Source: Desulfobacca sp. 4484_104 (GTDB taxonomy: Bacteria; Desulfobacterota; Desulfobaccia; Desulfobaccales; Desulfobaccaceae). Taken from it: a DNA stretch of 59,000 nt. The notes below the pieces were generated by a model, which was not told the origin of the DNA, did not search any database, and was given only the letters and a program-made list of their open reading frames with translations. The DNA is taken from NCBI GenBank assembly GCA_002049795.1, contig MUKC01000003.1, forward strand, positions 1 to 59,000, given 5' to 3'. The position numbers and the translations under genes were made by a program. Below, piece by piece: positions 38,796 to 48,035 of this stretch (positions are counted from its first letter, which is position 1; every line of letters starts with the position of its first letter).

Positions 38796-39473
38796 ATGGC
38801 TAAGAAAATCACCAGGGCTCGTAAACCGCTAGATAACGAAGAAGATAGATTTATCAGTTTTTTAAATCGGGTAATCGAATTTTCGAAAAGCCATCTGAAA
38901 GTGTTAGGGCTGGGGCTGACCCTTATCATCCTGGCCGCGGCGGGCTGGGGTATATTCTATAAAATCAATCAACAACGGGCCATCAAGGCGGCTGAGATGT
39001 TGCAGAAGGTTCGACCGGCACTGTCGCAACCCGAAGCCGCGGCTAAAAACCTCGAGGCCTTGCAGCAGTTGATCAGCAATTATCCCAAGACCGGCGCGGC
39101 CTTACAGGCCAGATTATTTCGGGCCCAATTGCTCTATCAGGAGAAAAAATACGCTGCGGCTGCAGCCATCTACGAGTCTTTGCGGGGCCAAGACGCCGGT
39201 CTGGACGTACTACTCATTGAAAGCCTGAGTTTTTGTTATGAAGCTCAGCAGCAATTTCAGCCTGCTGCCGAGGTTTTGGAACCGCTGGTCAAAGACACCC
39301 AACTGCCCTATCGCGGGGAACTGTTGCGGCGGCAAGCTCTGCTGTACGAGCAGGCGGGTGATAAGGTCCGGGCCTTGAACTGCTACCGCCGGCTATTGAG
39401 GCTTACTTCCGGCGCCGCGTTTGCCCCCTTAATCAAGGAAAAAATACATCTGCTGGAACAGAAGCAGGGTTGA
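38796..39473 (+). CDS. Membrane-anchored TPR protein (YfgM-like)
   Basis: This 225-residue protein has a single transmembrane helix near residues 38-54 (VLGLGLTLIILAAAGWG) after a basic N-terminus. The rest is extracytoplasmic TPR-like helices (LEALQQLISNYPKTGAALQARL, then YAAAAAIYESL and VRALNCYRRLLRL). It resembles YfgM-type Sec-associated proteins. It is the last gene of the nnr operon, 9 bp after the dihydroorotate-dehydrogenase-like gene, and is followed 5 nt later by a strong terminator hairpin. Confidence 0.75.
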   Translation: MAKKITRARKPLDNEEDRFISFLNRVIEFSKSHLKVLGLGLTLIILAAAGWGIFYKINQQRAIKAAEMLQKVRPALSQPEAAAKNLEALQQLISNYPKTGAALQARLFRAQLLYQEKKYAAAAAIYESLRGQDAGLDVLLIESLSFCYEAQQQFQPAAEVLEPLVKDTQLPYRGELLRRQALLYEQAGDKVRALNCYRRLLRLTSGAAFAPLIKEKIHLLEQKQG

Positions 39474-39478
39474 TCGAA

Positions 39479-39510
39479 AAAACTGGCCCTCTAAACCGAG
39501 GGCCAGTTTT
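39479..39510 (+). terminator. Rho-independent terminator of the nnr operon
   Basis: A 13-bp perfect stem (AAAACTGGCCCTC / GAGGGCCAGTTTT) with a 6-nt loop starts 5 nt after the TPR gene stop and ends in a U run. It is symmetrical and could also act on the minus strand. Confidence 0.9.
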
Positions 39511-39672
39511 AAACTTGGCATAGACCAAACACCTACACCGGGGCTCTGACCCGGCTCAATTATGCTTTTGAGGCCAGCTTACCAAGGAATGGATTAATGT
39601 TGAGTGGATTTGTATTATAATCGTTGCAATTAGCGTTTGACAAAGGACCCTGCCAAGGGCGGCGTCGATAAA

Positions 39673-40176
39673 TTAGTGGGCCTTAGGCGACTTAAGTCTG
39701 GCCATCATCTCCTTGACCATTTCTTTATTAAATTTGACCATGGGTTCCAGGTCCTGATTGCCTTCCCCCATCTCTACCGGTTCAACCGCTACGCAGATAT
39801 TGTTAACCGCGCACACCCGGTTCAAACGGACCAGGCAAGGTTTGGCCTTCAGGCTCTCCAGCGCTTTTCCTAAAAGAGTATCTGCCTTGTCTAATTTACC
39901 CTCGGCAACCATAATGGCAGCCAGATTATTTAAGGCAATGGCATTGTCGGGTTCCTTTTTTAATACCCCCTCAAGAAGCTTCTTGGCCTTGTCCAGATGT
40001 ACTGCCTTTTTGTCTACTGTGTAGGATTCATAATTACAAAAGGCTGCCGATAACGATTTTTCCACTGGGCCGCCGATCTTGGCCGGAGGGCAAACCGCAT
40101 ACTGAGCCAAGGCAACTCCAGTGCAGAATACCAGGGCTATCATAAAAACGGTAACTTTAATCGGCATATTTTTCAT
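39673..40176 (-). CDS. Small exported TPR protein
   Basis: The 167-residue protein has a signal peptide (MKNMPIKVTVFMIALVFC..., cleavage near GVALAQ). A small TPR unit follows (AKKLLEGVLKKEPDNAIALNNLAAIMVAEGKLDKADTLL in the full sequence). Four or five cysteines after the signal (AVCPPAK, AFCNY, KPCLVRLNRVCAVNNICV) suggest disulfides in the periplasm. The start at 40176 has AAAGGAG upstream. The frame is open further to 40260 but without such support. Function unknown. Confidence 0.75.
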   Translation of the reverse strand: MKNMPIKVTVFMIALVFCTGVALAQYAVCPPAKIGGPVEKSLSAAFCNYESYTVDKKAVHLDKAKKLLEGVLKKEPDNAIALNNLAAIMVAEGKLDKADTLLGKALESLKAKPCLVRLNRVCAVNNICVAVEPVEMGEGNQDLEPMVKFNKEMVKEMMARLKSPKAH

Positions 40177-40390
40177 ATACACTCTCCTTTCGTAAATTGA
40201 CGAAAATAGGTGTTTTCGCCGCCCTGGGCAAATAATAAGATAGGAAGCCGTGATTGTCAATAATTTATACTGCTTTCGGTTGGGGTTTTCGCTATCCGGT
40301 TTAAGATAATTAATTCTATCAGGGTGTTACACGGTGAATTTATTGTTTTTGAAGGGAATCTTAGGGTTAAGCGATTCAAGCCGTTAAAAT

Positions 40391-41239
40391 TTACTCTTTC
40401 AGGCGAGGGTCAATGGCTTCCCGAATGCCTTCACCTAAGAGGTTATAACCCATGACGGTGATCAGGATGGCCAATCCGGGAAAGAGCGACAGCCACCAGG
40501 CGATCTCAATATTGTCTTTGCCCGCGGTCAGGATATTCCCCCAACTGGGGGTCGGAGGTTGCACCCCCAGCCCCAAGAAACTCAGGGCGCTTTCGGTGAG
40601 GATGGCTCCGGCCACTCCCAAGGTGGCGGAGACCATTACCGGAGCCAGGGAATTGGGCAGCAGGTGTCGGAAGATGATCCGTGCATCCCCGGCTCCCAGT
40701 GCCTGGGCCGCTTGGACGAATTCCCGATTCTTCAAAGACAGGAACTCGGCCCGCACCAGCCGCGCCACCCCCATCCAACTGGTCAGGCCAATGATCGCCA
40801 TGATGTTCCAGATACTGGGTTCGAGGATGGCAATCACCGCCAGGATCAGGAAAAAAGTCGGGAAACAGAGCATGAGATCCACAAAACGCATGAGGATGTT
40901 GTCGGCCCAGCCCCCGTAGTACCCGGCCAGAGCGCCGATCCAGACCCCGATCAGGGTGGCCAGTCCCACCGACACAAAACCGACTTTCAGGGAGATCTGG
41001 GCCCCGAACAAAATGCGGGAAAATACGTCCCGGCCCAGCGGGTCGGTGCCGAACAGATGATTGGCACTGGGCGGCATCAGCATCGCCCCCAGGTCAATGT
41101 AATTAGGGTCATACGGGGCCAGCCAGGGGGCCAGGAAAGAGACCAGAAACAGTCCCAAGACGATCACCAGACCGCTCAGGGCCAGGCGATTGCGGTAAAA
41201 ACGGGCCCAGAATTCTCGGTGTCGCGCCACACCTGCCAT
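40391..41239 (-). CDS. dppC: ABC transporter permease, DppC/OppC family
   Basis: This 282-residue inner-membrane permease has about six transmembrane helices. It carries the DppC family hallmarks: PWLAPYDPN, the LFGTDPLGRDVFSRILFGAQ block, and the EAA loop LGAGDARIIFRHLLPNSLAPVMV. It imports di- or oligopeptides, or nickel, with a periplasmic binding protein. It lies 3 nt after dppB on the minus strand. No ATPase (DppD/F) or binding protein gene is within the window, so the pair looks orphaned, or the rest lies elsewhere. Confidence 0.9.
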   Translation of the reverse strand: MAGVARHREFWARFYRNRLALSGLVIVLGLFLVSFLAPWLAPYDPNYIDLGAMLMPPSANHLFGTDPLGRDVFSRILFGAQISLKVGFVSVGLATLIGVWIGALAGYYGGWADNILMRFVDLMLCFPTFFLILAVIAILEPSIWNIMAIIGLTSWMGVARLVRAEFLSLKNREFVQAAQALGAGDARIIFRHLLPNSLAPVMVSATLGVAGAILTESALSFLGLGVQPPTPSWGNILTAGKDNIEIAWWLSLFPGLAILITVMGYNLLGEGIREAIDPRLKE

Positions 41240-41242
41240 GGT

Positions 41243-42217
41243 TCAGCCCGTTCTTAAGCGGGGATCGGCCAGGGCATAGCTGACATCGGCCAAGAGGTTC
41301 CCCAATAGAGTTAGCAAGGCACCGATGACCAGCTCCCCCATGACCAGGGGGTAATCCCGGGCCATTACCGCCTGATAGAACAACTGCCCCATACCGGGGA
41401 TAGCAAAGATGGACTCAAAAATTACGCTACCGCCGATCAGTCCGGGCACCGACAGCCCCAGGATAGTAATCACCGGCATCAGGGCATTCTTCAGGGCATG
41501 CTTAAAGATGACGGTGCGTTCCGGCAGGCCCTTGGCCCTCGCCGTGGTGATGTAATCCTGGCGAATGACCTCCAGCATATTGCCCCGCATATAACGCGAC
41601 ATCCCGGCCAGACCCCCAAAGGCCGAGACCAACACCGGCAGGGTCAGATGATAAGCCAGATCTTGAATTTTCTGCCAGGTGGTAAAACGCTCATAAAAAT
41701 GTGAGGTCAGCCCTGCCAAGGGTAACCAGTCCAGATACACCCCAAAAAGCATCATGAGCAGCAGGGCCAACCAGAAACCGGGCATGGCAAAGCCTAAAAA
41801 GACAAATAAGGTGGTGGCCTGATCAAACCAGGAATGAGGATAGGTGGCGGCAATCACCCCGATGGGGATGGCGATCACTAAAATGAGCAGCATGGACAGC
41901 AGGTTGATGGAGATGGTGACCCCGATCCGCTCTTTGATCTTGTCCCACACCGGCCGGGCGTCGGGTGAAAAGGACCGCCCCAGATCCAGACGGGCCAGCC
42001 GTTGCAGCCAGTCCCAGTATTGCACATGCAAGGGGCGATCCAGTCCATAGAGCTCCCGTAAGCGTTGCTGGGCCTCCAAAGACGCCTTGGGCTGGAGCAT
42101 GGTCTGTACTTCGGTCGGCGACCCCGGAGCCAGATGAATGACCACGAAGGAAACCAGGGTAATACCCAGCAGTAGGGGGATCATCAGCAGCAAACGTTTA
42201 ATCAGATAAGCAAACAT
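41243..42217 (-). CDS. dppB: ABC transporter permease, DppB/OppB family
   Basis: This 324-residue permease starts [32 protein letters not shown], as DppB does, with the LYGLDRPL loop. A later EAA-type motif ([25 protein letters not shown]) contacts the ATPase. The protein is probably monomer partner to the DppC gene directly downstream. It follows rsmG on the same strand with 35 bp between. Confidence 0.92.
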   Translation of the reverse strand: MFAYLIKRLLLMIPLLLGITLVSFVVIHLAPGSPTEVQTMLQPKASLEAQQRLRELYGLDRPLHVQYWDWLQRLARLDLGRSFSPDARPVWDKIKERIGVTISINLLSMLLILVIAIPIGVIAATYPHSWFDQATTLFVFLGFAMPGFWLALLLMMLFGVYLDWLPLAGLTSHFYERFTTWQKIQDLAYHLTLPVLVSAFGGLAGMSRYMRGNMLEVIRQDYITTARAKGLPERTVIFKHALKNALMPVITILGLSVPGLIGGSVIFESIFAIPGMGQLFYQAVMARDYPLVMGELVIGALLTLLGNLLADVSYALADPRLRTG

Positions 42218-42252
42218 GGTAGTCGATCAGTGTCATAAGAGATATGGTCCCC

Positions 42253-42933
42253 TCAGTCTAATTTGGTAAACAGAATTACCTGTCGCCTTTCCCCACTCAG
42301 GGGCAAGGTATAAAGATGTTGTTCAGGTTTGCTTAAACCCAAAGATAAAGCCTGGGGTTCAACCTCCGGCCATTCGGCTTCGGCCTGGCGGGGACCTTTC
42401 ATGGCGATCAGCCGACCGCCGGGCCAGAGCAGCGGTGTCCCCAAAGCCAGGAACCGGGACAGACTAAAAGTAGCCCTTGAAACTACCCCCTGAAAGCCCG
42501 GCCCCCAATCACGCGCCAACTGCGGGGTCAGATAGCAATATCTGACTTCCACTGCGGGTAATTGCAGCAACCCCACTAAATATTGCAAGAAAGCGACTTT
42601 TTTGCCGGTAGCCTCTATCAAGGCGAGGGCCAGGGCCGGAAACACCAGTTTTAGGGGAAGGCCGGGAAACCCGGCTCCGGTGCCGATATCGGCCAGGCTA
42701 GTGAGATCGCGGACCCAGGGCGCCAAGGCCAGGGAATCGACAAAATGTTTATGCACGATTTCGCCCGCGGTACGCAGGCCGGTCAAATTTATCCTGGCAT
42801 TCCACTTTTGGAGTTCACTCAGATACCGCAGGAATTTATCAACCGTCACCGCTGATAATTCCAGACCCAACTCTTGCGCCCCGGCCCGGAGCAGAGGTTC
42901 AGCCTCTCTAGCGCCGGCGGGCAGTTCACCCAT
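42253..42933 (-). CDS. rsmG: 16S rRNA m7G527 methyltransferase
   Basis: RsmG (GidB) methylates G527 of 16S rRNA with S-adenosylmethionine. This 226-residue copy has the family lead-in FLRYLSELQKWNARINLTGLRT. The SAM loop is ADIGTGAGFPGLPLKLVFP, and the LIEATGKKVAFLQYLV segment and VVSRATFSLSRFL follow. It is not next to gidA or parAB as in many genomes. It precedes the orphan dpp permeases and may share their transcript. Confidence 0.94.
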   Translation of the reverse strand: MGELPAGAREAEPLLRAGAQELGLELSAVTVDKFLRYLSELQKWNARINLTGLRTAGEIVHKHFVDSLALAPWVRDLTSLADIGTGAGFPGLPLKLVFPALALALIEATGKKVAFLQYLVGLLQLPAVEVRYCYLTPQLARDWGPGFQGVVSRATFSLSRFLALGTPLLWPGGRLIAMKGPRQAEAEWPEVEPQALSLGLSKPEQHLYTLPLSGERRQVILFTKLD

Positions 42934-43007
42934 AATCTTGTCCTAAATTTTGGTATCCCGGCCTACCGCACATAACCGATGCGACTTCTCCGGCGGGCCA
43001 TCCAGTA

Positions 43008-43703
43008 TTAAGAACGCTGGCGGCGATCTTCCAGGGCCGCCGCAGGCGCAGATTCTGGGGAGGAATCAAGCTGGGGCTGTTCCGCATCCGGGGCCGCACT
43101 CGTCAATTGCTGCGCGGCATCGCCCAAGACCAGACCATGACTTTGGGCTATGCTAAGCAGATATTGATATTCCATCGCTTTTTTTTGCAAACGGTAACGG
43201 AGAATTAAATTAATGGGGAAGTAGAGCAATCCCAAAGCCCAGAGACCGATAACCACATAGGTGGCCCATAATCCCAAGAAGGTAAAGAGCTTCTGGAGAA
43301 TGGGCAGCAGTTGTTCCAGGCGGATAATGGCATAAATTACTGATATCAAAAACAGCAGCCCCAACACATAGGAAACCTGGGACCATTTACGTCCCAGACG
43401 TTGATAGCGGTTGACCGGTTGAGCTTGGGGCCCGGTTTCAGGTGGGGCACAGAAGGCATCGAAGCCCTTGATAATCAATCCGAAAATAAACATCATGACA
43501 ATCGGCGCGGTGAACGACGCCAACAGGTATTCCTTCCAAGGGAAGGGCACCACCGTCACCTGCTCCGAAAACACCCCTTCATCAATCTGCCAGATCAGGG
43601 TCACCAGGAAGATGAGTAACTCCACAATGGCCACTAAGATGACGAAACTGTTAAAGATATATTTCTTTTCGACCGAATCGTGCAGGTCGAAGAGTCGGCT
43701 CAT
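43008..43703 (-). CDS. Four-helix membrane protein of unknown function
   Basis: About 231 residues with four predicted transmembrane helices, near residues 18-38, 58-78, 110-130 and 145-165 (for example NSFVILVAIVELLIFLVTLIW and ATYVVIGLWALGLLYFPINL). A cytoplasmic C-terminal tail of about 55 residues, rich in Ala, Pro and Glu, follows. The start MSRLFDLHDS at 43703 has GGAAGGA upstream; an earlier ATG at 43733 adds ten basic residues. No family is recognised. It is separated from rsmG by 74 bp, so it may be monocistronic. Confidence 0.75.
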   Translation of the reverse strand: MSRLFDLHDSVEKKYIFNSFVILVAIVELLIFLVTLIWQIDEGVFSEQVTVVPFPWKEYLLASFTAPIVMMFIFGLIIKGFDAFCAPPETGPQAQPVNRYQRLGRKWSQVSYVLGLLFLISVIYAIIRLEQLLPILQKLFTFLGLWATYVVIGLWALGLLYFPINLILRYRLQKKAMEYQYLLSIAQSHGLVLGDAAQQLTSAAPDAEQPQLDSSPESAPAAALEDRRQRS

Positions 43704-43730
43704 GGTTTTCCTTCCGCGCTTAGTTTCTGA

Positions 43731-43749
43731 CACAGGTTGGAAACCTGTG
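43731..43749. repeat. REP-like palindrome CACAGGTT-GGA-AACCTGTG
   Basis: This is the second, inverted copy of the element at 7975-7995. The flanking GCCACC extends the match. It sits just upstream of the four-helix membrane protein gene. Confidence 0.75.
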
Positions 43750-43882
43750 CCACCAGGTTTTGAGATCTTTCAAGAGGTTCCCTCCGATTGTTCAATTATT
43801 ATCATGCTTGAGATGGAACTTCAAGGTCAAACAGGGGTGATGCCAGGACTGGTGGTCCGGTTGGGAGTGCCAGGGGGCTTAA

Positions 43883-43956
43883 TACCAAGTTGTTAATCAA
43901 ATGTAACAAACTAATCAGTTAACACATTGATTGTATGTAACATTTCAACAGAAAAC
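43883..43956. repeat. Dispersed repeat, copy 2
   Basis: This 74-bp segment runs from TACCAAGTTGTTAATCAAAT to CAACAGAAAAC. It aligns over its length with the inverted copy at 57594-57693, with about one mismatch per five bases, and with the left part of the copy at 2053-2213. It is intergenic, downstream of the MauE gene. Confidence 0.75.
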
Positions 43957-43975
43957 TGCATAAGGTGCCAAAAGA

Positions 43976-44428
43976 TCAGCGGGCAGGTAAAAGTCTTTGA
44001 ACTTCCAGCCAATAGAGCCAGGCGGCCAGCCCCAACAGCAGGACGTCTTCTAAGATAGCCAACAATCCTACCTGCCGCTCGGAAAACAGACCGCAGCCGC
44101 AATCAATATTTAGGCCCCGGAGCATGGTGATGGCCAGTATAACCAGGAAAATTACCAATACCGCCTGGATCAGCAGCAAACAACTGCGCGGTTTGACACC
44201 CAGGATGAGCAGCGCGCCGCTGACCATTTCCAGCCAGGGGACGAGGGCCACGCTCAGCCCGACCAAAGGCTGCGGCAGAAGTTGATAAGCCATGACCGTT
44301 TCGGTGAACTGGTAGGGGTAAAAGTGTTTCCATATCCCGGCATAGACAAAGGCCGCACCCAGGGCCAGGCGCAAAAAAGCGGCCAGCCAATCTTTACGGC
44401 GCAATGTCAACCGGGTACCCAGCCTCAT
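43976..44428 (-). CDS. MauE/DoxX-like membrane protein
   Basis: This 150-residue inner-membrane protein has four hydrophobic helices. It carries the MauE signature: LRLALGAAFVYAGIWKHFYP near the start, and a conserved cysteine pair after helix 3 in LNIDCGCGLFSE. MauE-type proteins carry reducing equivalents or assist disulfide chemistry across the membrane. The start MRLGTRLTLRRK at 44428 overlaps the 3' end of the rhodanese gene by 35 bp. The longer frame from 44560 is a shadow of that gene. It is the last gene of a three-gene operon. Confidence 0.8.
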   Translation of the reverse strand: MRLGTRLTLRRKDWLAAFLRLALGAAFVYAGIWKHFYPYQFTETVMAYQLLPQPLVGLSVALVPWLEMVSGALLILGVKPRSCLLLIQAVLVIFLVILAITMLRGLNIDCGCGLFSERQVGLLAILEDVLLLGLAAWLYWLEVQRLLPAR

Positions 44429-44900
44429 CCCAGGCACGAAATCCTCCGGTAAAGGCCATAACCTGGCTAAAACCCTGGGCCTGAAGGAGCTCCGCGACCT
44501 CAAAACTGGCATCGCAGTTTTGCTGGCCACAATAGACCACGATCTGGCACTGGCGATCAATCCCGGATAAACGTTGATCTCCGGAATCCTGAAGGTCCTC
44601 GGGGCTCAGGTTGATCGCCCCGGCAATATGCAGTTCCCGAAATTCGGACCGGGGGCGGGCATCGATGAATAGGGTCTGACCCTGACGATGTAAGGCATAG
44701 GCCTGTTTCAGGTTAACGGTTTGGATCTCCCCAAACTCGGCTTGGCGATACTGGTCCCGCCACTCATCTAACCGGGAAGCAAGCTCGCCCTTAAACCCCA
44801 AGCGTACCAGAGGCCAATGGGACTGAAGTCCCAACCCCAGGGCCAGCGCCAAAATGAGTATGCCCCAGGTTAAATCCTGGGCCAGAAGCCGACGAAACAA
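44394..44900 (-). CDS. Membrane-anchored rhodanese
   Basis: The 168-residue protein has an N-terminal signal anchor (WGILILALALGLGLQSHW). A linker of about 40 residues and one rhodanese domain follow (LFIDARPRSEFRELHIAGAINL, catalytic Cys in VVYCGQQNCD, GFRAWDEAGYPV). With the basic N-terminus inside, the rhodanese faces the periplasm. It would carry sulfane sulfur there. A second cysteine four residues after the catalytic one (CGQQNC) is unusual. It lies between an anchored protein of unknown function and MauE. Confidence 0.85.
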   Translation of the reverse strand: MFRRLLAQDLTWGILILALALGLGLQSHWPLVRLGFKGELASRLDEWRDQYRQAEFGEIQTVNLKQAYALHRQGQTLFIDARPRSEFRELHIAGAINLSPEDLQDSGDQRLSGIDRQCQIVVYCGQQNCDASFEVAELLQAQGFSQVMAFTGGFRAWDEAGYPVDIAP

Positions 44901-44902
44901 GG

Positions 44903-45346
44903 TTAATTAGAAGCCGGTGCTGATTCCCCAGTGGTTTCCTTCTGATCAGTGCTCTGACCAGAACTGGCTTCACTGGCGGTAAAGAATTTTTTGCCTTGAT
45001 AATGAAAGCTCAGCGGGATAAACCCTTCCGCTTCCCGCGACCAGCCGCCCTCGCGGGTGTGTTGAAAGTAGCGCCATACCCTACCTTCCTTGAGGTCGGC
45101 CAGGAAGGTCTGGTTGCCGCTGGCGACCAACATGAAGCGATTGCCCTGGGCCATAGCCGGGGCACCCTGAATCGCTTCTCCAGTACCTTTGGTGGCCTGG
45201 ATGCTAAATTCTTTGTTTTGTAAAGCCTCTTCTACCTGGCTGGATACCTTATGTCGCAGAAAAGGGCTGTAAACCCAAAAAATCGTGGTTAATAGAATGC
45301 CCAGCAGTATGGCCCAAAAAAATGTCCATCCGGTGCTCTTTGCCAC
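44903..45346 (-). CDS. Membrane-anchored protein of unknown function
   Basis: This roughly 147-residue protein is chosen from the GTG at 45346, which has GAGGAGG 5 nt upstream. The longer frame from 45388 lacks a ribosome binding site. One transmembrane helix near residues 8-26 (FFWAILLGILLTTIFWV) precedes an extracytoplasmic domain that looks mostly beta (NRFMLVASGNQTFLADLKEG, WRYFQHTREGGW). A low-complexity acidic/Ser tail closes the protein. No Cys is present. It is 2 bp before the rhodanese gene, so the two are probably translated together. Confidence 0.75.
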   Translation of the reverse strand: MAKSTGWTFFWAILLGILLTTIFWVYSPFLRHKVSSQVEEALQNKEFSIQATKGTGEAIQGAPAMAQGNRFMLVASGNQTFLADLKEGRVWRYFQHTREGGWSREAEGFIPLSFHYQGKKFFTASEASSGQSTDQKETTGESAPASN

Positions 45347-45496
45347 GATACCTCCTCTTTCTGGCCTGACTTGGTTGAAATTAACCAAGATTTTGCTTTA
45401 CAATTTTATTGCCTACGGATAAGCAATTGTAGGAACTTATTCTTTAATTTGCTGATAACTTAACTCTTACCTATTATAAACCTTAACGAGGCCCTT

Positions 45497-46120
45497 ATGC
45501 ATCCTCCGAAACGCCATCCCCCGGTGACGGCCATTGCCTTTGATCTTGGAAATGTCTTAATCCGGGTGGATCAGATGAGACTGGTCCGCTATTTAGCTCC
45601 CTATACCCAGGCGGACCCCCAAGAAATTTTGGCCTTAACTTTCGCCAGTTCGCTTAAATCTGCTTATGATACCGGCCGCTTGAGCACCCAAGAGTTTTAT
45701 CAACAGCTAATTGACCGTTTATCGTGTTCGCTGCCCTATGAAAAGTTTTGCCAGTATTGGACCGGCATCTTTTCCCTCGAGGAGGGCATGGAAGCGGTAA
45801 TCGACCGTTTACAAGAACGTTACCCTTTATTGATTGTGTCTAATACCGATCCCCTGCATCTTGACTATGTCCGGACCAAATTCCGGGTTTTGCGTCATTT
45901 TAAACGCTATATACTTTCTTATCAACTGGGCTGCCAGAAACCGGAAGCGGGTATTTACCAGGCCCTGATTGCGGCCCTGGAGCAGCCGCCGGAGCAGTGT
46001 CTGTTCATCGACGATCTGTGGCCCAATGTTGCAGCCGCGTGTCAGCATGGCCTTCAGGCCTGGCAGTTCTTTTCCGCCGCCGAACTTATCGAGCAGCTTG
46101 CCAGTCGGGGGCTATGGTGA
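45497..46120 (+). CDS. HAD-superfamily hydrolase (subfamily IA)
   Basis: This 207-residue HAD phosphatase has the nucleophile motif AFDLGNVLIRVD, the motif II Ser/Thr region LLIVSNTDPLH, motif III Lys in GCQKPEAGIYQ and motif IV CLFIDDLWPNVAAA. The cap is an alpha-helical insertion between motifs I and II. The second acidic residue of DxD is replaced (DLGN), which is common in YihX-type members. Substrate unknown. It is convergent with tolC. Confidence 0.85.
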   Translation: MHPPKRHPPVTAIAFDLGNVLIRVDQMRLVRYLAPYTQADPQEILALTFASSLKSAYDTGRLSTQEFYQQLIDRLSCSLPYEKFCQYWTGIFSLEEGMEAVIDRLQERYPLLIVSNTDPLHLDYVRTKFRVLRHFKRYILSYQLGCQKPEAGIYQALIAALEQPPEQCLFIDDLWPNVAAACQHGLQAWQFFSAAELIEQLASRGLW

Positions 46121-46165
46121 CCCGCCGCCCCGCTCCAATGAGAGGGCCGGGAAATCGCCTTTATC

Positions 46166-47506
46166 CTAATAGGGCGTGCCGATCGCCTTATCTAGTTGGG
46201 CCAGAGCTACTTTATGGTCATACAAGCTGCGGATGTGATTTAACTCCGAATCATAAAATTGCACCTGGGCATCGGTCACTTCGATGATGGAACCGACCCC
46301 GGCCTGATAACGACCCCGGGCCAGCCTCAGATTTTCTTCGGCTGCTTCCAGCGCCTTGGCGGTGGCCCGGATATTTTTTGTGGCCGAGATCAGGTCCAGA
46401 TAACTCTGTTCCACTTCCTTAGTAATATCTTGGCGAATCACCTGTTCATTGGCTTCTACCGAACGCAGCGTGGCTTTGGCCTGGCGCACGTCGCTTACGG
46501 TGGCCAAACCTTCAAACAGCGGGAAGCTAAGCCCGACGCCAACGGTCCAACCCTCCCGCAGCGGGTAATCACTGCCCCGCCAGCTATGGATTCCTGAGGC
46601 ATTGAGGCTGGGGAAATACCCGGATCTGGCCACCTGGACGGCGGCCTTGGATGATTGCTGCTGCGATAGATTTTTCAAGAGCTCGGGACGGCGCTGATAA
46701 GCCAGCTCTTTGGCCTCTTTGAGGCTGATGGGGATCGGCTGCACCTCCAAGATATCCTTAAGTTCGGTATATGGCCAGGTCTTCAGGCCCAAGGCGTTCA
46801 TCAATTCCACCTGGGATAATTTAAAGGTGTTTTTGGCCTTGATCAGGGCAGACTCGGCATCGTAGAGATTGGCTTCGGCCTTGGCCACGTCGATTTTGGC
46901 CCGAATCCCGACTTTATAAAAGCCTTTCGCCTGCCGGACCAGCTCTTGATTGAGTTCGACGTTCTTGTGGCTGACGTCCGCGGCGCGTTTGGCGGCCAAA
47001 TAGCCAAAGTAAGCGGTCTTGGCCTTAAGCACCACCTGCTGTCGGCTATTGGCATAATCATGACTGGAGGCCTGATAGTTGGCCTTGGATTCGGCCACCT
47101 GACCCGGCGTTTTGCCAAAATCGTAAAGTAACTGGTTCAAGGTAAAGCGATGGGAGAAATAATCACTTGGCCCGCTGCCCCGGGAGGGTAGGTTAAACCC
47201 ACTGGTGCCAGTCGAGCCGGACAAAAAATTATCAAAATCAGTGCTGCCTCCCCTATATAAAGTCCCATAATCATAACTCGAAGTATATCTGAGCTGGGGG
47301 AAATAATTGGCCCGGGCCACGCCGATCTGAGCCTTGGCAGCCTGAGATCTCTCCCTGAATTCGATGATCGAGGGGTGGTTCTTTAAGGCAACGGCGATGG
47401 CGTCCCGCAAGGTAAGCTGGCCGCCAGAGATCGAGGGTTGGGCCCAACCGGAAACACCACTTAAGAACCATACCCCGATAATGAGTCCAATGATTAATAA
47501 CCTCAC
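46166..47506 (-). CDS. tolC: TolC-family outer-membrane efflux protein
   Basis: This 446-residue protein starts with a signal peptide (cleavage near SGWAQPSI). Two outer-membrane-efflux repeats follow (TLRDAIAVALKNHPSIIEFRER and VELMNALGLKTWPYT in the first, SLKEAKELAYQRRPELLKNL in the second), with long coiled-coil alpha-helical stretches. It should trimerise as the outer-membrane channel of a tripartite pump or type I secretion system. No inner-membrane partner gene is next to it. Confidence 0.9.
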   Translation of the reverse strand: MRLLIIGLIIGVWFLSGVSGWAQPSISGGQLTLRDAIAVALKNHPSIIEFRERSQAAKAQIGVARANYFPQLRYTSSYDYGTLYRGGSTDFDNFLSGSTGTSGFNLPSRGSGPSDYFSHRFTLNQLLYDFGKTPGQVAESKANYQASSHDYANSRQQVVLKAKTAYFGYLAAKRAADVSHKNVELNQELVRQAKGFYKVGIRAKIDVAKAEANLYDAESALIKAKNTFKLSQVELMNALGLKTWPYTELKDILEVQPIPISLKEAKELAYQRRPELLKNLSQQQSSKAAVQVARSGYFPSLNASGIHSWRGSDYPLREGWTVGVGLSFPLFEGLATVSDVRQAKATLRSVEANEQVIRQDITKEVEQSYLDLISATKNIRATAKALEAAEENLRLARGRYQAGVGSIIEVTDAQVQFYDSELNHIRSLYDHKVALAQLDKAIGTPY

Positions 47507-47625
47507 GCTCCCCTGCCGACCTCCTGAGAATTTATCAAAATCACAGATTAAAATACTTACTCAAAAAGGATAGTCAAGTATTTTGTGAGGAATAGAAACA
47601 GTTACCAGGGCTTCCCGCCCGCGTC

Positions 47626-47850
47626 TTAGCCAGGGAAAGGCGGCTGATCGTCAAATTCATCTTCGTCACCGCCCCAAGAGCGCCGGGCCAGGCGCAAGAG
47701 ATGCTGATACCAACCATGATAGACTACCGCCACCGCCAGGAAACATACCAGCGCCACCCAGCCCTCACTCAAAGCTCCCAGATAGAGCAGCAAAACCATG
47801 ACACCCAAACCAACCACAAGGATAATGACATCCGGCAGGTATTTTCTCAT
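47626..47850 (-). CDS. Small two-helix membrane protein
   Basis: The 74-residue product has two hydrophobic helices (DVIILVVGLGVMVLLLYLGA and VALVCFLAVAVVYHGWY), then a short acidic tail (GGDEDEFDDQPPFPG). No family is recognised. It lies in a gap between tolC and gltX and appears to be monocistronic. Codon use and an intact frame make it likely to be real. Confidence 0.55.
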   Translation of the reverse strand: MRKYLPDVIILVVGLGVMVLLLYLGALSEGWVALVCFLAVAVVYHGWYQHLLRLARRSWGGDEDEFDDQPPFPG

Positions 47851-48035
47851 TTACGTACTCAGTGGACCCGGTGTCCCGGCACAGTTGAGTTGGTACGGGG
47901 GCGCATACCCCCCCATAAATCGAGTTACCCCTAAAGTTGATCAGTAGAACAAGAGGTTAGGAATCAGAACAGATATAACTATATCAGATCATTATTAAAA
48001 CAGCAAAAAAATTATTGGCCGCCATAAAACCCCGT

